Positions 7,664 through 15,515 of a stretch of DNA of 36,618 nucleotides are shown one piece after another. How positions within the stretch are numbered: position 1 is the first letter of the stretch; each line of letters begins with the position of its first letter. A program made the translations under genes and the position numbers. The notes beneath the pieces are model-generated. The model ran no database searches and was not told where the DNA came from. It worked only from the letters and a program-made list of their open reading frames with translations. The stretch comes from Nitrospira sp. CG24D (GTDB taxonomy: Bacteria; Nitrospirota; Nitrospiria; Nitrospirales; Nitrospiraceae): the NCBI GenBank assembly GCA_002869855.2, contig NEWQ02000018.1, forward strand, positions 16,863 through 53,480, written 5' to 3'.

Positions 7664-8053
7664 CTACACGGAAGATCTGATCGTTTCTTCGAGGTAGTAG
7701 AAAAGCCAGCGGTTCTTTTCTCTGGTCACCAGATCGTCCCACACCACTCCCGTCAAAAATCCTTTTTCCCAATCCTTCACCCAGGCGACCGTCCCCTCCA
7801 GCTTTTCTTGCTGGTCGGCGCCGTCTGAATCTAAAAATGCGAGAGACACGGTCACTCGCTCATTGACCGGGAAACGATCCTTGGTGTGCAAGCCGGCGCC
7901 AATCTTATTCACATTGTCGAGCACAGCCGTACTGGCACGGCCACCACTCTTTGGCGCAATGAGAGCAGAACCCACTAATGTCGCGCGGACGAACTTACGC
8001 CGCTCGCTGGCGACCGCGGCGGCAACTGATTGCTTCGACTCTCCGCGCTTCAT
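7664..8053 (-). CDS. PilZ-domain protein (c-di-GMP binding)
   Basis: Encodes 129 residues, essentially one PilZ domain. The c-di-GMP signature is visible: the arginine motif ERRKFVRA at about 17-24 (RxxxR) and the second motif NVNKIGAGL (N/D-x-S/N-x-x-G), followed by beta strands FPVNERVTVSLAF and LEGTVAWVKD and a C-terminal helix. It probably responds to c-di-GMP, affecting motility, surface or envelope functions. A promoter (TTTACA, 16 bases, TATACT) ends only seven bases before the ATG, so the messenger appears to start at or next to the start codon. No alternative start is available before the PilZ motif. It lies between the ABC-F gene (convergent) and rarA (same strand, ending at 8103). 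Confidence 0.88.
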   Translation of the reverse strand: MKRGESKQSVAAAVASERRKFVRATLVGSALIAPKSGGRASTAVLDNVNKIGAGLHTKDRFPVNERVTVSLAFLDSDGADQQEKLEGTVAWVKDWEKGFLTGVVWDDLVTREKNRWLFYYLEETIRSSV

Positions 8054-8060
8054 GGGTCTA

Positions 8061-8088
8061 AGTATAACCGATTAGAAAACTTTGTAAA
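8061..8088 (-). promoter_or_regulatory. Promoter of the PilZ gene, implying a leaderless mRNA
   Basis: Minus strand TTTACA (8088-8083), a 16-base spacer and TATACT (8066-8061). The usual 6-8 base distance puts the RNA start at about 8054, one base before the ATG at 8053. Confidence 0.6.
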
Positions 8089-8102
8089 CCACCTAAAAAG
8101 CC

Positions 8103-9398
8103 TTATGGGCGAGGCTTCGGCCGATAATACTGCCGTTCTTTCAAGACGTCCGGGAGATGCGCCTGATCAACCTTGGCCTGGGGATCATCGTGAACATACC
8201 GATACCCTTTCCCATATCCAATCCCCTTCATGAGCGAAGTCGCGGCATTCCGCAAATGCAGCGGGACTCCAAGATTTCCATGGACCTGAGCATCCTCCTT
8301 AGCCTCTAACAAGCCGATATAGGACGCATTGTCTTTAGGTGCAGCCGCCAGGTAGGTCGTCCCATGCGCGAGATTGATTTGGGCCTCTGGAAGCCCGACA
8401 AATTGCACGGCCTGAGCCACAGCATTGGCCACCAAGAGCCCCATGGGATCGGCGTTGCCGACATCCTCTGAAGCAAAAATGACCATGCGACGAGCGATGA
8501 ATTTCGGGTCCTCCCCTGCCTCCAACATCCGCGCAAGCCAATATAGCGCCCCGTTTGGATCGGAGTCGCGCAGGCTTTTAATGTAGGCGGAAATGACGTT
8601 GTAATGTTCCTCTCCCGCTTTGTCGTAGCGGAGTGCCTGTTTATTCAGCGAGGCCGCGAGCAGCAATTCATCGATTGGCCGAGTACCATCGGCTTTGACC
8701 GGAGCCTGAGTGACAACAAACTCGGCAGCCGTCAACAACGCGCGCGCATCCCCGTTGCCGAATGCGACCAGGCGCTGCCGCGCCCCAGGAGACAGGCGAG
8801 CTTTCAACTGCCCCAGACCCATATCTGAATCGGTCAGCGCCCGATCCAGGATCTGCCCCAAGGCTTCATCAGAGAGCGACTTGAGCACAACCAGGATTGA
8901 GCGTGACATCAACGGACTGATCACTTCAAACGAGGGATTCTCGGTCGTAGCCCCAACGAGAATTACCGTGCCCCGTTCGACATGGGGAAGAAAAGCGTCT
9001 TGCTGCGCCTTGTTAAATCTGTGGATTTCGTCGACGAAGAGCACCGTCTTTTGCTGCTGCAACACGAGCCGGTGCTCGGCGGCCTTGATGATCTCGCGCA
9101 ACTCAGGAATCCCGCCCGTCACTGCCGAGAATGCCACGAAATGGGCTTTCGTATGCCGAGCAATGAGGTGAGCCAGCGTCGTCTTCCCGGATCCCGGCGG
9201 GCCCCAAAATATAACGGAGGATAGCCGGTCTGTCTCGATAGCCTTCCGCAGGGGCAGATCCGGCCCGACAATCTCATCCTGCCCGACAAAATCGGCGAAC
9301 TCCTTCGGGCGCATCCGCTCCGCGAGCGGCGCCTCAGCCTTCCTCCCCATCTGGGGAATGGCAAACAAATCAGGCCCTGGATCGCGCGGGGTCGGCAT
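8103..9398 (-). CDS. rarA: Replication-associated recombination protein A (AAA+ ATPase)
   Basis: Encodes 431 residues, matching RarA/MgsA. The protein is a clamp-loader-like AAA+ ATPase acting at stalled forks. Features in order: a short N-terminal stretch with LAERMRPKEFADFVGQDEIVG, Walker A GPPGSGKT at 66-73, Walker B VLFVDEIHRFNK at about 119-130, sensor-1 region LVGATTENPSFEVISPLMSRS, then the lid and the RarA C-terminal domain with KSLRDSDPNGALYWLARML and RRMVIFASEDVGNADP. The start has GAGGTG just upstream, and a promoter (9422-9450) gives a leader of about 17 bases. Divergent from the alpha/beta hydrolase gene. Confidence 0.96.
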   Translation of the reverse strand: MPTPRDPGPDLFAIPQMGRKAEAPLAERMRPKEFADFVGQDEIVGPDLPLRKAIETDRLSSVIFWGPPGSGKTTLAHLIARHTKAHFVAFSAVTGGIPELREIIKAAEHRLVLQQQKTVLFVDEIHRFNKAQQDAFLPHVERGTVILVGATTENPSFEVISPLMSRSILVVLKSLSDEALGQILDRALTDSDMGLGQLKARLSPGARQRLVAFGNGDARALLTAAEFVVTQAPVKADGTRPIDELLLAASLNKQALRYDKAGEEHYNVISAYIKSLRDSDPNGALYWLARMLEAGEDPKFIARRMVIFASEDVGNADPMGLLVANAVAQAVQFVGLPEAQINLAHGTTYLAAAPKDNASYIGLLEAKEDAQVHGNLGVPLHLRNAATSLMKGIGYGKGYRYVHDDPQAKVDQAHLPDVLKERQYYRPKPRP

Positions 9399-9421
9399 CA
9401 GTCACCTCTATAAGTCAGCGG

Positions 9422-9450
9422 ATTGTATACGCGATGTATATTGATCGCAA
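9422..9450 (-). promoter_or_regulatory. Promoter of rarA
   Basis: Minus strand TTGCGA (9450-9445), a 17-base spacer and TACAAT (9427-9422, preceded by TA). RNA start near 9415, before the ribosome site and ATG at 9398. Confidence 0.6.
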
Positions 9451-9458
9451 ACCGCCTC

Positions 9459-9487
9459 TTGACCCTGAATACCACCGATGCTACGAA
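9459..9487 (+). promoter_or_regulatory. Promoter of the alpha/beta hydrolase gene
   Basis: TTGACC (9459-9464), a 17-base spacer and TACGAA (9482-9487). Start near 9494. This lies downstream of the ATG at 9423 and so supports the GTG at 9513 as the true start. Confidence 0.6.
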
Positions 9488-9512
9488 CAGCAACCGCGTA
9501 AGGAGGGAGCTG

Positions 9513-10307
9513 GTGCAAGCCAAGATCAACGACATAACATTGGCCTACGGCGACTCAGGAAGCGGCCAGCCGATTGTCTTTCTGCATGCCTTCCCCCTAA
9601 ATCGCACCATGTGGGCTGAGCAGGAAGCCGCTCTCTCATCACACTTTCGCATCGTCACTATCGATCTGCGGGGACACGGCGAATCCGATGCGCCGCTGTG
9701 GCACTACAGTCTCGATCAGGCCGCAGAAGATGTTCATGCGTTGCTGGACCATCTTTCCATCGCACAAGCCTTGTTCGTGGGTCTGTCGATGGGCGGCTAT
9801 ATCCTGTTGGCGTTCTACCGAAAGTATGCGGACCGGGTGAATGGAATGGTGCTGGCCGATACGCGGGCGCAGGCAGACACGCCCGAAGGCAAAGCGGGGC
9901 GATTCCAGATGGCACAAATCGCCTACAAACAGGGGTCCTCTGCTATCGCCGGCCTCATGATCCCAAAGCTCTTGAGTCCCACAACGATTCAGAACAGACC
10001 GGAGATTGTTCAGAGGGTTCGAACAATGATCGAGGGGAATCAGATCAGCGGGATCGCCGGAGACTTGATGGCAATGGCCGAACGACCCGATTCAGTGCCG
10101 CTCCTGAAACAAATCGCCTGCCCCACCCAGATCATCGTCGGCGAGCTGGACCAAGCTACCCCGCCGGCCGATGCGAAACTCATGGCCGAGCAGATTCCCC
10201 ATGCGAGGCTGGCCGTCATCCCCAACGCCGCACACCTCGCGAACCTCGAACAGCCGGAAGCGTTTACCCGCCTTATTGAAGAATTTGAATCAGAACTGAA
10301 GAAATAG
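9513..10307 (+). CDS. Alpha/beta-fold hydrolase
   Basis: Encodes 264 residues from a GTG with AAGGAGG six bases upstream; the promoter at 9459-9487 also excludes the longer frame. The catalytic triad is readable: nucleophile Ser92 in GLSMGG (the nucleophile elbow G-x-S-x-G), acid Asp213 in VGELDQATPP, and base His241 in PNAAHLANLEQPE. An oxyanion-hole HAFPLN occurs at 25-30 and DLRGHGESD at 51-59. The nearest pattern is the 3-oxoadipate enol-lactonase/BioH-like group, soluble and cytosolic. Substrate cannot be read from the sequence, and no aromatic-degradation genes surround it. It converges with folE, whose stop is 22 bases away. Confidence 0.88.
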   Translation: MQAKINDITLAYGDSGSGQPIVFLHAFPLNRTMWAEQEAALSSHFRIVTIDLRGHGESDAPLWHYSLDQAAEDVHALLDHLSIAQALFVGLSMGGYILLAFYRKYADRVNGMVLADTRAQADTPEGKAGRFQMAQIAYKQGSSAIAGLMIPKLLSPTTIQNRPEIVQRVRTMIEGNQISGIAGDLMAMAERPDSVPLLKQIACPTQIIVGELDQATPPADAKLMAEQIPHARLAVIPNAAHLANLEQPEAFTRLIEEFESELKK

Positions 10308-10329
10308 CTGGCAGTCACTATCCTATGAT

Positions 10330-10974
10330 CTAGTCAGAGGCGCCGACCCCGCCGCGTCGGATAAGCTTCAGAAACTCCAGCCTGGTTTGCTGCTGGGTCC
10401 GGAAGGCGCCAAGCATAGAGCTGCTGACCGCGACCGTGTTTTGTTTTTCCACACCGCGCATCATCATGCACAGGTGACGGGCTTCGACAACCACGCCCAC
10501 GCCATGCGCGTTAAGTTTTGTCTTGAGGGTCTCCGCAATCTGCACGGTAAGCCGTTCTTGCACTTGGAGCCGGCGCGCGAAGGTATCGACGATACGAGGA
10601 ATCTTGCTGAGCCCGACCACTTTCTTGTTGGGCAAGTACCCCACATGCACCTTGCCATAGAAAGGCAACAGGTGATGTTCGCACATGCTGTAGAAATCGA
10701 TGTCTTTGACGATGACCATTTCATCGTACTCAATCGGAAAGAGCGCCCCGTTCAAGAGGTGGTCAATGTCACGGTGATACCCCTGCGTCATGAACGCGAG
10801 CGCCTTGGCCACGCGCTCGGGAGTCTTAAGCAATCCGTTACGGCCCGGGTTCTCCCCAAGCGCCAGCAAGGTCTCCGTGACGAGTGCCTGCAGCACGCCC
10901 AGATCTGCCGGTCGTCCCGTCCCGCCCGTATCCTCAACCGGCTTCCGCCGTTGGCTCGCTGCTCGCTTGGCCAT
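10330..10974 (-). CDS. folE: GTP cyclohydrolase I
   Basis: Encodes 214 residues. Converts GTP to 7,8-dihydroneopterin triphosphate, the entry to folate, tetrahydropterin and (through QueD) queuosine pathways. The core shows [19 protein letters not shown] with the zinc-binding Cys and catalytic His, [22 protein letters not shown], and [13 protein letters not shown] with the third zinc ligand Cys. The first about 25 residues are a basic, non-conserved tail. The gene begins 9 bases after the PTPS-type gene, so the two form an operon that performs consecutive steps. The presence of zinc-ligand cysteines assigns it to the zinc-dependent FolE1 type rather than FolE2. Confidence 0.96.
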   Translation of the reverse strand: MAKRAASQRRKPVEDTGGTGRPADLGVLQALVTETLLALGENPGRNGLLKTPERVAKALAFMTQGYHRDIDHLLNGALFPIEYDEMVIVKDIDFYSMCEHHLLPFYGKVHVGYLPNKKVVGLSKIPRIVDTFARRLQVQERLTVQIAETLKTKLNAHGVGVVVEARHLCMMMRGVEKQNTVAVSSSMLGAFRTQQQTRLEFLKLIRRGGVGASD

Positions 10975-10983
10975 AATGTCTCC

Positions 10984-11424
10984 CTAGGATCTCGCCGCAA
11001 CCGAGGCCGACCCCGTGTATTCGAAATAGTTGTCTCTCGTCTCGATGACGGCGACTTTCTTGAGTTGCCCTTCCGGAACCTGCGGAGCGAGCAAATCCCA
11101 GATCAGTAACACCAGATTTTCCCCTGTCGTCGTCCGCGTAGCAAATTCAGGGTCCTGGTTGAGATCCCGGTGATCGAAGCGAGTCACAATCCGCTCGGTG
11201 ACGATCCGATCAAGCGCATCGATGTCCATAGTTCGCCCGCTCTGCGCGGCATCGGGACTCCCGATTGTCACGAGCACCACGTAATTATGCCCGTGCCCGT
11301 TGGGATTGTTACACTTGCCGAATACCACCCGGTTTTCTTCAACCGATAAATGGTCGGTGTGCAACCGATGCGCGGCGCAGAATCGATACCGCCTGGTAAT
11401 GCTGCCCTGTCCCATACCATTCAC
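10984..11424 (-). CDS. 6-pyruvoyl-tetrahydropterin synthase family protein, PTPS-I-like motif
   Basis: Encodes 146 residues. The family acts on the product of FolE. His19 (FCAAHRL), His44 and His46 (HGHNY) are the zinc ligands, and Cys38 in GKCNNPNGHGH is the catalytic cysteine. The spacing is Cys-x5-His-x-His as in mammalian PTPS-I, whereas E. coli QueD has Cys-x3-His-x-His and the folate-bypass PTPS-III has Glu. The expected activity is therefore 6-pyruvoyl-tetrahydropterin formation, but a QueD role for preQ1 synthesis cannot be excluded. It is directly followed by folE. The start is ambiguous (ATG 11424 or ATG 11415), because the ribosome site is poor. A terminator hairpin ends only about 14 bases before it, so expression may depend on readthrough. 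Confidence 0.9.
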   Translation of the reverse strand: MNGMGQGSITRRYRFCAAHRLHTDHLSVEENRVVFGKCNNPNGHGHNYVVLVTIGSPDAAQSGRTMDIDALDRIVTERIVTRFDHRDLNQDPEFATRTTTGENLVLLIWDLLAPQVPEGQLKKVAVIETRDNYFEYTGSASVAARS

Positions 11425-11437
11425 ACTGAAATCGGTG

Positions 11438-11482
11438 AAAAAGGCGAAGCCAGGATTCCCCGCACGGGCAACCCTGGCTTCG
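11438..11482 (-). terminator. Intrinsic terminator between erpA and the PTPS gene
   Basis: On the minus strand CGAAGCCAGG (11482-11473) pairs perfectly with CCTGGCTTCG (11454-11445) around an 18-base loop, followed by CC and TTTTT (11442-11438). It ends the erpA transcript, yet sits immediately upstream of the PTPS start with no room for a separate promoter. Confidence 0.75.
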
Positions 11483-11537
11483 TACTATCTGAAGACTGTA
11501 GGCAGAGTGCGCGTCCTCTTCCTTCCGGTCAATCCGC

Positions 11538-11858
11538 TTAGGCGCTGAAGGAGCTGCCGCAACCGCAGGTCGTCTTGGCTTGCGGATTCTTGATCGAGAA
11601 TCCTGACCCCTGGACGCTGTCGACATAATCGACTTCGGCACCCTGCAAGAGAGGGGCGCTCTGGGAATCCATGATGACCTTCACGTCACCCTTTTCAACG
11701 ACGGTGTCGTCTTCGCCCATCTTGGACTCAAAAGCCATCCCGTATTGGTAGCCATGGCATCCGCCGCCGCGGACATAGACGCGAAGGCCGACCACATCCT
11801 TCTCTTCCGCCATGAGCTCTCGGATCTTCTGTTCTGCAACCGCTGAAATGGTAACCAT
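11538..11858 (-). CDS. erpA: A-type iron-sulfur carrier (ErpA/IscA/HesB family)
   Basis: Encodes 106 residues from the ATG at 11858, with AGGAGG upstream; the ATG at 11888 lies before that ribosome site and is rejected. A-type carriers accept a nascent cluster and deliver it to apo-proteins. The three cluster cysteines are Cys34 (GGGCHGYQYG), Cys98 and Cys100 (TTCGCGSSF). The run GLRVYVRGGGC and the final FSIKNP are typical. It is the last gene of a minus-strand set after nuoF and the ferredoxin, both of which need Fe-S clusters, so a delivery role to them is plausible. ErpA and IscA cannot be firmly separated by eye. Confidence 0.9.
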   Translation of the reverse strand: MVTISAVAEQKIRELMAEEKDVVGLRVYVRGGGCHGYQYGMAFESKMGEDDTVVEKGDVKVIMDSQSAPLLQGAEVDYVDSVQGSGFSIKNPQAKTTCGCGSSFSA

Positions 11859-11922
11859 TGTCTTCCTCCTGTATCTCCAGATCCGCAACCTGCGATCCGG
11901 GTTGGCTTAGTGTAACACCTCT

Positions 11923-12285
11923 CTACCGAATATCAACTCCCTGCGCCTCTGATTGTATGGCCGACGGCTCCCCAAACTTAGGATCCGCAAACTTGGATTC
12001 CGGAACCCGCACAACGACATCGCCCAACACTCTCGCCTGACAGCCCAGTCGATGCCAGGACTGACTTAAGTCTTCCCGGTCCAGCAGGTCCTGCTCATCG
12101 AAATCGATCTCTGATAGATTCTCGCTGCCTGACTGCACCTCGACCCGGCAGGTCGTGCAGGACGCATTGCCGCCGCAATCATGATTCAGCGAGAAACCCA
12201 ATTCCTTGGCCGCATCCAGCAAGGTGAGGTTTCTGGTCACCGAGCCGCTCTTGCCCTGAGGATGGATGAAGGTCACGCGCGGCAT
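11923..12285 (-). CDS. [2Fe-2S] ferredoxin, adrenodoxin-like
   Basis: Encodes 120 residues. The four ligands are Cys37, Cys43, Cys46 (DCGGNASCTTC) and Cys82 (RLGCQARV): C-x5-C-x2-C-x35-C, the spacing of the vertebrate/ISC-type [2Fe-2S] ferredoxins. The C-terminal about 25 residues (PESKFADPKFGEPSA) are an extra, acidic tail. It starts 9 bases after nuoF and precedes erpA by 64 bases. It may be the electron partner of the NuoF-like flavoprotein or serve Fe-S assembly; position fits either. Confidence 0.93.
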   Translation of the reverse strand: MPRVTFIHPQGKSGSVTRNLTLLDAAKELGFSLNHDCGGNASCTTCRVEVQSGSENLSEIDFDEQDLLDREDLSQSWHRLGCQARVLGDVVVRVPESKFADPKFGEPSAIQSEAQGVDIR

Positions 12286-12294
12286 GATCGAGCC

Positions 12295-13587
12295 CTACAC
12301 CCCCACCGCCGCCGGTGTGAACGGACAACGTTGCAACCGAAGATGCTCTTCGTACTCTTTTTGGAAGAGCTTCACACTGCTCTGCACCAGGACCGCTGCA
12401 CCGGTTACCAACGTACAGTAGCCTGTCCCCTTCACAAACCCGCAGAGCTGCAACAGACTATCCATGTCCTTTTGCGTGCCCTGGCCCTCTTCGATCTTCG
12501 CCATCAAGGTGGCCAGATTGTTCGTCCCCATCCGGCAGGGCGGACATTGCCCGCAGCTCTCGCCCTTGAAGAAATTTGAGTATTTCAGCGTCGCAGCCAC
12601 CATGCAGGTCGCATCGTCGATCACAATCGTTCCCGCACTGCCCAATCCTGTTCCGGCCTTCTTGAGCGAATCAAAATCCATCTGCAGATCGAGCTGATCG
12701 GCCGTCACCATCGAGAAGGCCGGGCCACCGGGGAATACCGCCTTGATCTGACGGCCTCCCTTGACGCCGCCGCCACACTTTTCGATCAGCTCGCGGATCG
12801 TCACGCCCATCGGCATTTCATAAACACCCGGACGATTCACCGAACCGCTCAGCGAAAACATCATCGTGCCGGGACATTTCTCTGTTCCGACCTGCGTAAA
12901 CCAGGCGGCGCCCTTATACAGAATCCGCGGGATGTTACAGAGCGTCTCCACATTGTTCACTAACGTCGGCTTCCCGTAGAGGCCGAAATCCGTGGGATAA
13001 AACGGGGGTTTCTGACGGGGCATCGCCGGACGGCCTTGCATCGATTCCAACATCGCGGTCTCTTCACCGGCCACATAGCTGCCATGGCCCTCGAATACTT
13101 GCAGCTCGATGTCGTATCCCTTCCCTAACACATTTTTCCCTACCAGCCCGCGCGCGTTGGCCTCAGCCAACGCCTTCTTCAGATTCTCCCGCTCTTCTTC
13201 ATACTCGTGGTTCACATAGATGAAGGCGGCTTTGGCCTGAACAGTATGGGCGGCGATCAAGCAGCCTTCGATCAATTGATGCGGAAGCGTCTTGAGCAAA
13301 TACCGGTCCTTGAAAGTCCCCGGCTCATGCTCGCCCGCATTGCACACAAAGTAGTGTTCCTTGACTCGATGGTTCAACACCTTGTCCCACTTGACCCCGG
13401 TTGGGAATCCGGCGCCTCCACGGCCTCGAAGCCCGGCCTTCTTCAATTCGGCCACGACGTCGTCGGCTTTCATGCCGTCGACACACCGCTTCCACGCCTC
13501 ATAGCCCCCCACCTTGAGATAGCCTTCAATCTCCCAGGGAGCCCCTTCGAGCTTTTGGACTAGACGGGGTTCAGTCGCAATGGACAT
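12295..13587 (-). CDS. nuoF: NuoF-like NADH-binding diaphorase subunit
   Basis: Encodes 430 residues. The ATG at 13587 follows GAAGGA by six bases and lies after a good promoter; an ATG two codons earlier is possible. The family oxidises NADH through FMN and passes electrons to a [4Fe-4S] cluster. Seen: glycine-rich GLRGRGGAGFPTG (52-64), NADH/FMN region CNAGEHEPGTFKDR (82-95), GEETAMLESMQGRP (174-187), NNVET (211-215), and ligands Cys345, Cys348, Cys351 (CGQCPPCR) plus Cys391. Neither nuoE nor nuoG is adjacent; the neighbours are a [2Fe-2S] ferredoxin and erpA. It could thus be a complex I piece located apart from the main operon, or part of a separate NADH:ferredoxin or formate dehydrogenase-type diaphorase. 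Confidence 0.92.
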   Translation of the reverse strand: MSIATEPRLVQKLEGAPWEIEGYLKVGGYEAWKRCVDGMKADDVVAELKKAGLRGRGGAGFPTGVKWDKVLNHRVKEHYFVCNAGEHEPGTFKDRYLLKTLPHQLIEGCLIAAHTVQAKAAFIYVNHEYEEERENLKKALAEANARGLVGKNVLGKGYDIELQVFEGHGSYVAGEETAMLESMQGRPAMPRQKPPFYPTDFGLYGKPTLVNNVETLCNIPRILYKGAAWFTQVGTEKCPGTMMFSLSGSVNRPGVYEMPMGVTIRELIEKCGGGVKGGRQIKAVFPGGPAFSMVTADQLDLQMDFDSLKKAGTGLGSAGTIVIDDATCMVAATLKYSNFFKGESCGQCPPCRMGTNNLATLMAKIEEGQGTQKDMDSLLQLCGFVKGTGYCTLVTGAAVLVQSSVKLFQKEYEEHLRLQRCPFTPAAVGV

Positions 13588-13626
13588 AGACATTCCTTCG
13601 AAAAAATCCGCGAGTTTAGAAGCCGT

Positions 13627-13656
13627 ACTATACGGCTGACTACGCGTCTCCGTCAA
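13627..13656 (-). promoter_or_regulatory. Promoter of nuoF-ferredoxin-erpA
   Basis: Minus strand TTGACG (13656-13651), an 18-base spacer and TATAGT (13632-13627). Start near 13620, leader about 33 bases. It rules out the longest frame beginning at 13656. Confidence 0.7.
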
Positions 13657-13763
13657 GGCAACTCATGGGGAATAGGCCTGAATCTCAAGCAGTTAGGACA
13701 AGGGCCCTATGGCAATCGATGAGCATGTAGGGCAAAAGGAGCGACGAGCAGGCTCGAGAGAGG

Positions 13764-13802
13764 CCCGTTGCCGGCCGGGAATCCCCCTGACCGGCAAACG
13801 GG
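13764..13802 (-). terminator. Terminator-like hairpin after the Urate_ox_N-type gene
   Basis: CCGGCAAACGGG (13791-13802) pairs with CCCGTTGCCGG (13764-13774) with one bulged base. It begins 12 bases after the stop at 13814 and has no clear T-run, so it may stop transcription weakly or protect the RNA end. Confidence 0.5.
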
Positions 13803-13813
13803 TTGAAACCTGT

Positions 13814-14401
13814 CTACTTGAAATGGCTGCCGGCCCCCATGAAAAACAGCATGGGAATCGACAACATGAAATTCACACGGGAGGCGAGGAGGGCCGTCCG
13901 GCCCCATTGCGCCATTTCCGCCGGCGCCGGTGTCCCCTGCGCCGCTGCTGTCACGGCTGCAATGATCTTCTTCTGATTGGGCCAGATGATTGCATGGACG
14001 TTGGCCATCATAATGATGCCCAACAATCCGCCGATACCCAGCGCGATGGCTCCGGTACCACCTTTGGCATACATGTAGCCATACAGTCCGATACCCGCCA
14101 GCACGGTGACAGAGGCCCCGTGGCGGAACCAGTTGAGCGCCGCCGGCATCAGCTTCGGAATGACGATGTTTTTGGTGGGGCCATCGAGGCTCTTGAGGAA
14201 GCCCGCATTGATCAGGTTGAAGAAATACAAGATCCCGATCCACGTGATACCCGCAAGGAAATGCACCCAGCGCATAATCATACCGATCCAATCGACCTCA
14301 CCCGCGCCGACCCCGGACATACCGAGAAACACCACTATCAAAACGACGGCCAGTGCGAATCCCGCACCGATCGTCTGCATCGGATCTTCAAGAAATTTCA
14401 T
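13814..14401 (-). CDS. Urate_ox_N/PuuD-type integral membrane protein
   Basis: Encodes 195 residues with GGAGAGGGAG upstream of the ATG. About five hydrophobic helices are visible: 9-30, 41-63, 83-103, 111-131 and 175-193. The pattern MRWVHFLAGITWIGILYFFN, the central FRHGASVTVLAGIGLYGY, and NVHAIIWPNQKKIIAA with conserved histidines and tryptophans resembles the membrane domain named Urate_ox_N in bacterial PuuD. True PuuD adds a C-terminal cytochrome c domain, which is absent here, and no other purine catabolism gene is nearby. A redox or haem-associated membrane role is more likely than urate oxidation. It lies between mdh and nuoF, with 96 bases separating it from mdh. Confidence 0.75.
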   Translation of the reverse strand: MKFLEDPMQTIGAGFALAVVLIVVFLGMSGVGAGEVDWIGMIMRWVHFLAGITWIGILYFFNLINAGFLKSLDGPTKNIVIPKLMPAALNWFRHGASVTVLAGIGLYGYMYAKGGTGAIALGIGGLLGIIMMANVHAIIWPNQKKIIAAVTAAAQGTPAPAEMAQWGRTALLASRVNFMLSIPMLFFMGAGSHFK

Positions 14402-14497
14402 AGCTCCCTCTCCTCACACGGTTTATTGCTCGACTGCACCTGATGCTGCAGCCCCCCACATTTGTCACGCCACCGGCACAACGCCGGCACACTGACA

Positions 14498-15439
14498 CTA
14501 CATCATCAATCGATCGACATTCGCACACAACTCCCGCACCGCCGTGGCAGAGGCCTCCAGCGCCGCCCGCTCATCCGCGGTCAACTCATACTCAATGACC
14601 TGCTCGGCTCCGCCCCGGCCCAGCTTCACCGGCACCCCGACAATGACATTCTTCAACCCGTATTCGCCTTCACACAGCACCGCCGACGGCAACACCCGCT
14701 TCTGATCCTGCATGATCGCATCGACCATATCGACCGCCGACGCAGAGGGCGCATAGAACGCGCTGCCGGTTTTTAGCAGTCCCACGATCTCTGCCCCGCC
14801 CTCCCGCGTGCGTTTGACGATCGCATCCAGCCGGTCTTTAGAGATCAGCTCCGACACCGGCTTGCCTTTGACCGTGGTGTACCGGGGAAGCGGCACCATC
14901 GTATCGCCGTGTCCACCCAGCACCATCGCTTCCACATCAGGTCCCGGCACTTTCAATTCGTTCGCGATAAACGTGCGCATGCGCGCCGAATCAAGCACGC
15001 CGGCCATACCGATCACCCGGGACTTGGGAAACTTGCTGACCTTCAAGGCCACATGCACCATCGCGTCCAAAGGGTTGGTTACCAGCAATAAAATAACCTC
15101 GGGCGAGCGGGCGATCAGCTCTTTCACCACCGACTGCACGATCTTGGCATTGGTGGTCAGCAGTTCATCGCGACTCATGCCGGGCTTCCGCGCGATCCCC
15201 GACGTGATCACCGCCACCGCCGACCCGGCCGTTTCCTCATATCCGTTGGTCCCGACCACACGCGTACTGTAGCCGCACACCGGTCCGGCCTGCGCCATAT
15301 CGAGCGCTTTCCCCTGCGGAACACCTTCGACAATGTCGACCAGCACCACATCGTACCGATCCCGCTCGGCCAACCGTTGCGCCACCGTCCCACCCACATT
15401 GCCCGCGCCCACCACTGTAATCTTCGGTCGCCCCATCAT
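14498..15439 (-). CDS. mdh: Malate dehydrogenase (LDH-like type)
   Basis: Encodes 313 residues. Catalyses NAD-dependent malate/oxaloacetate interconversion in the oxidative or reductive TCA cycle. The Rossmann glycine motif VVGAGNVGG is near the N-terminus, then [17 protein letters not shown], the substrate-loop region [17 protein letters not shown] with arginines that select malate, NPLDAM, and the catalytic His in [10 protein letters not shown]. Arg81-type residues (ARKPGMSR) mark malate rather than lactate dehydrogenase. Two adjacent ATG codons (15439, 15436) follow GAGG; the second has the better spacing. It may be co-transcribed with the membrane protein downstream. Confidence 0.95.
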   Translation of the reverse strand: MMGRPKITVVGAGNVGGTVAQRLAERDRYDVVLVDIVEGVPQGKALDMAQAGPVCGYSTRVVGTNGYEETAGSAVAVITSGIARKPGMSRDELLTTNAKIVQSVVKELIARSPEVILLLVTNPLDAMVHVALKVSKFPKSRVIGMAGVLDSARMRTFIANELKVPGPDVEAMVLGGHGDTMVPLPRYTTVKGKPVSELISKDRLDAIVKRTREGGAEIVGLLKTGSAFYAPSASAVDMVDAIMQDQKRVLPSAVLCEGEYGLKNVIVGVPVKLGRGGAEQVIEYELTADERAALEASATAVRELCANVDRLMM

Positions 15440-15515
15440 CACACCTCAGTTCCTAAGTCTTGTCGGCTTCTCCCCCTACTCCCTATTCCCCTTGACTGGT
15501 TCAGCACATCCGTCA

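Noticed and set aside
9423..9512. Upstream ATG start of the alpha/beta hydrolase
   Set aside because: The promoter and a strong ribosome site lie between it and the GTG at 9513, and the alpha/beta hydrolase homology begins after the GTG.
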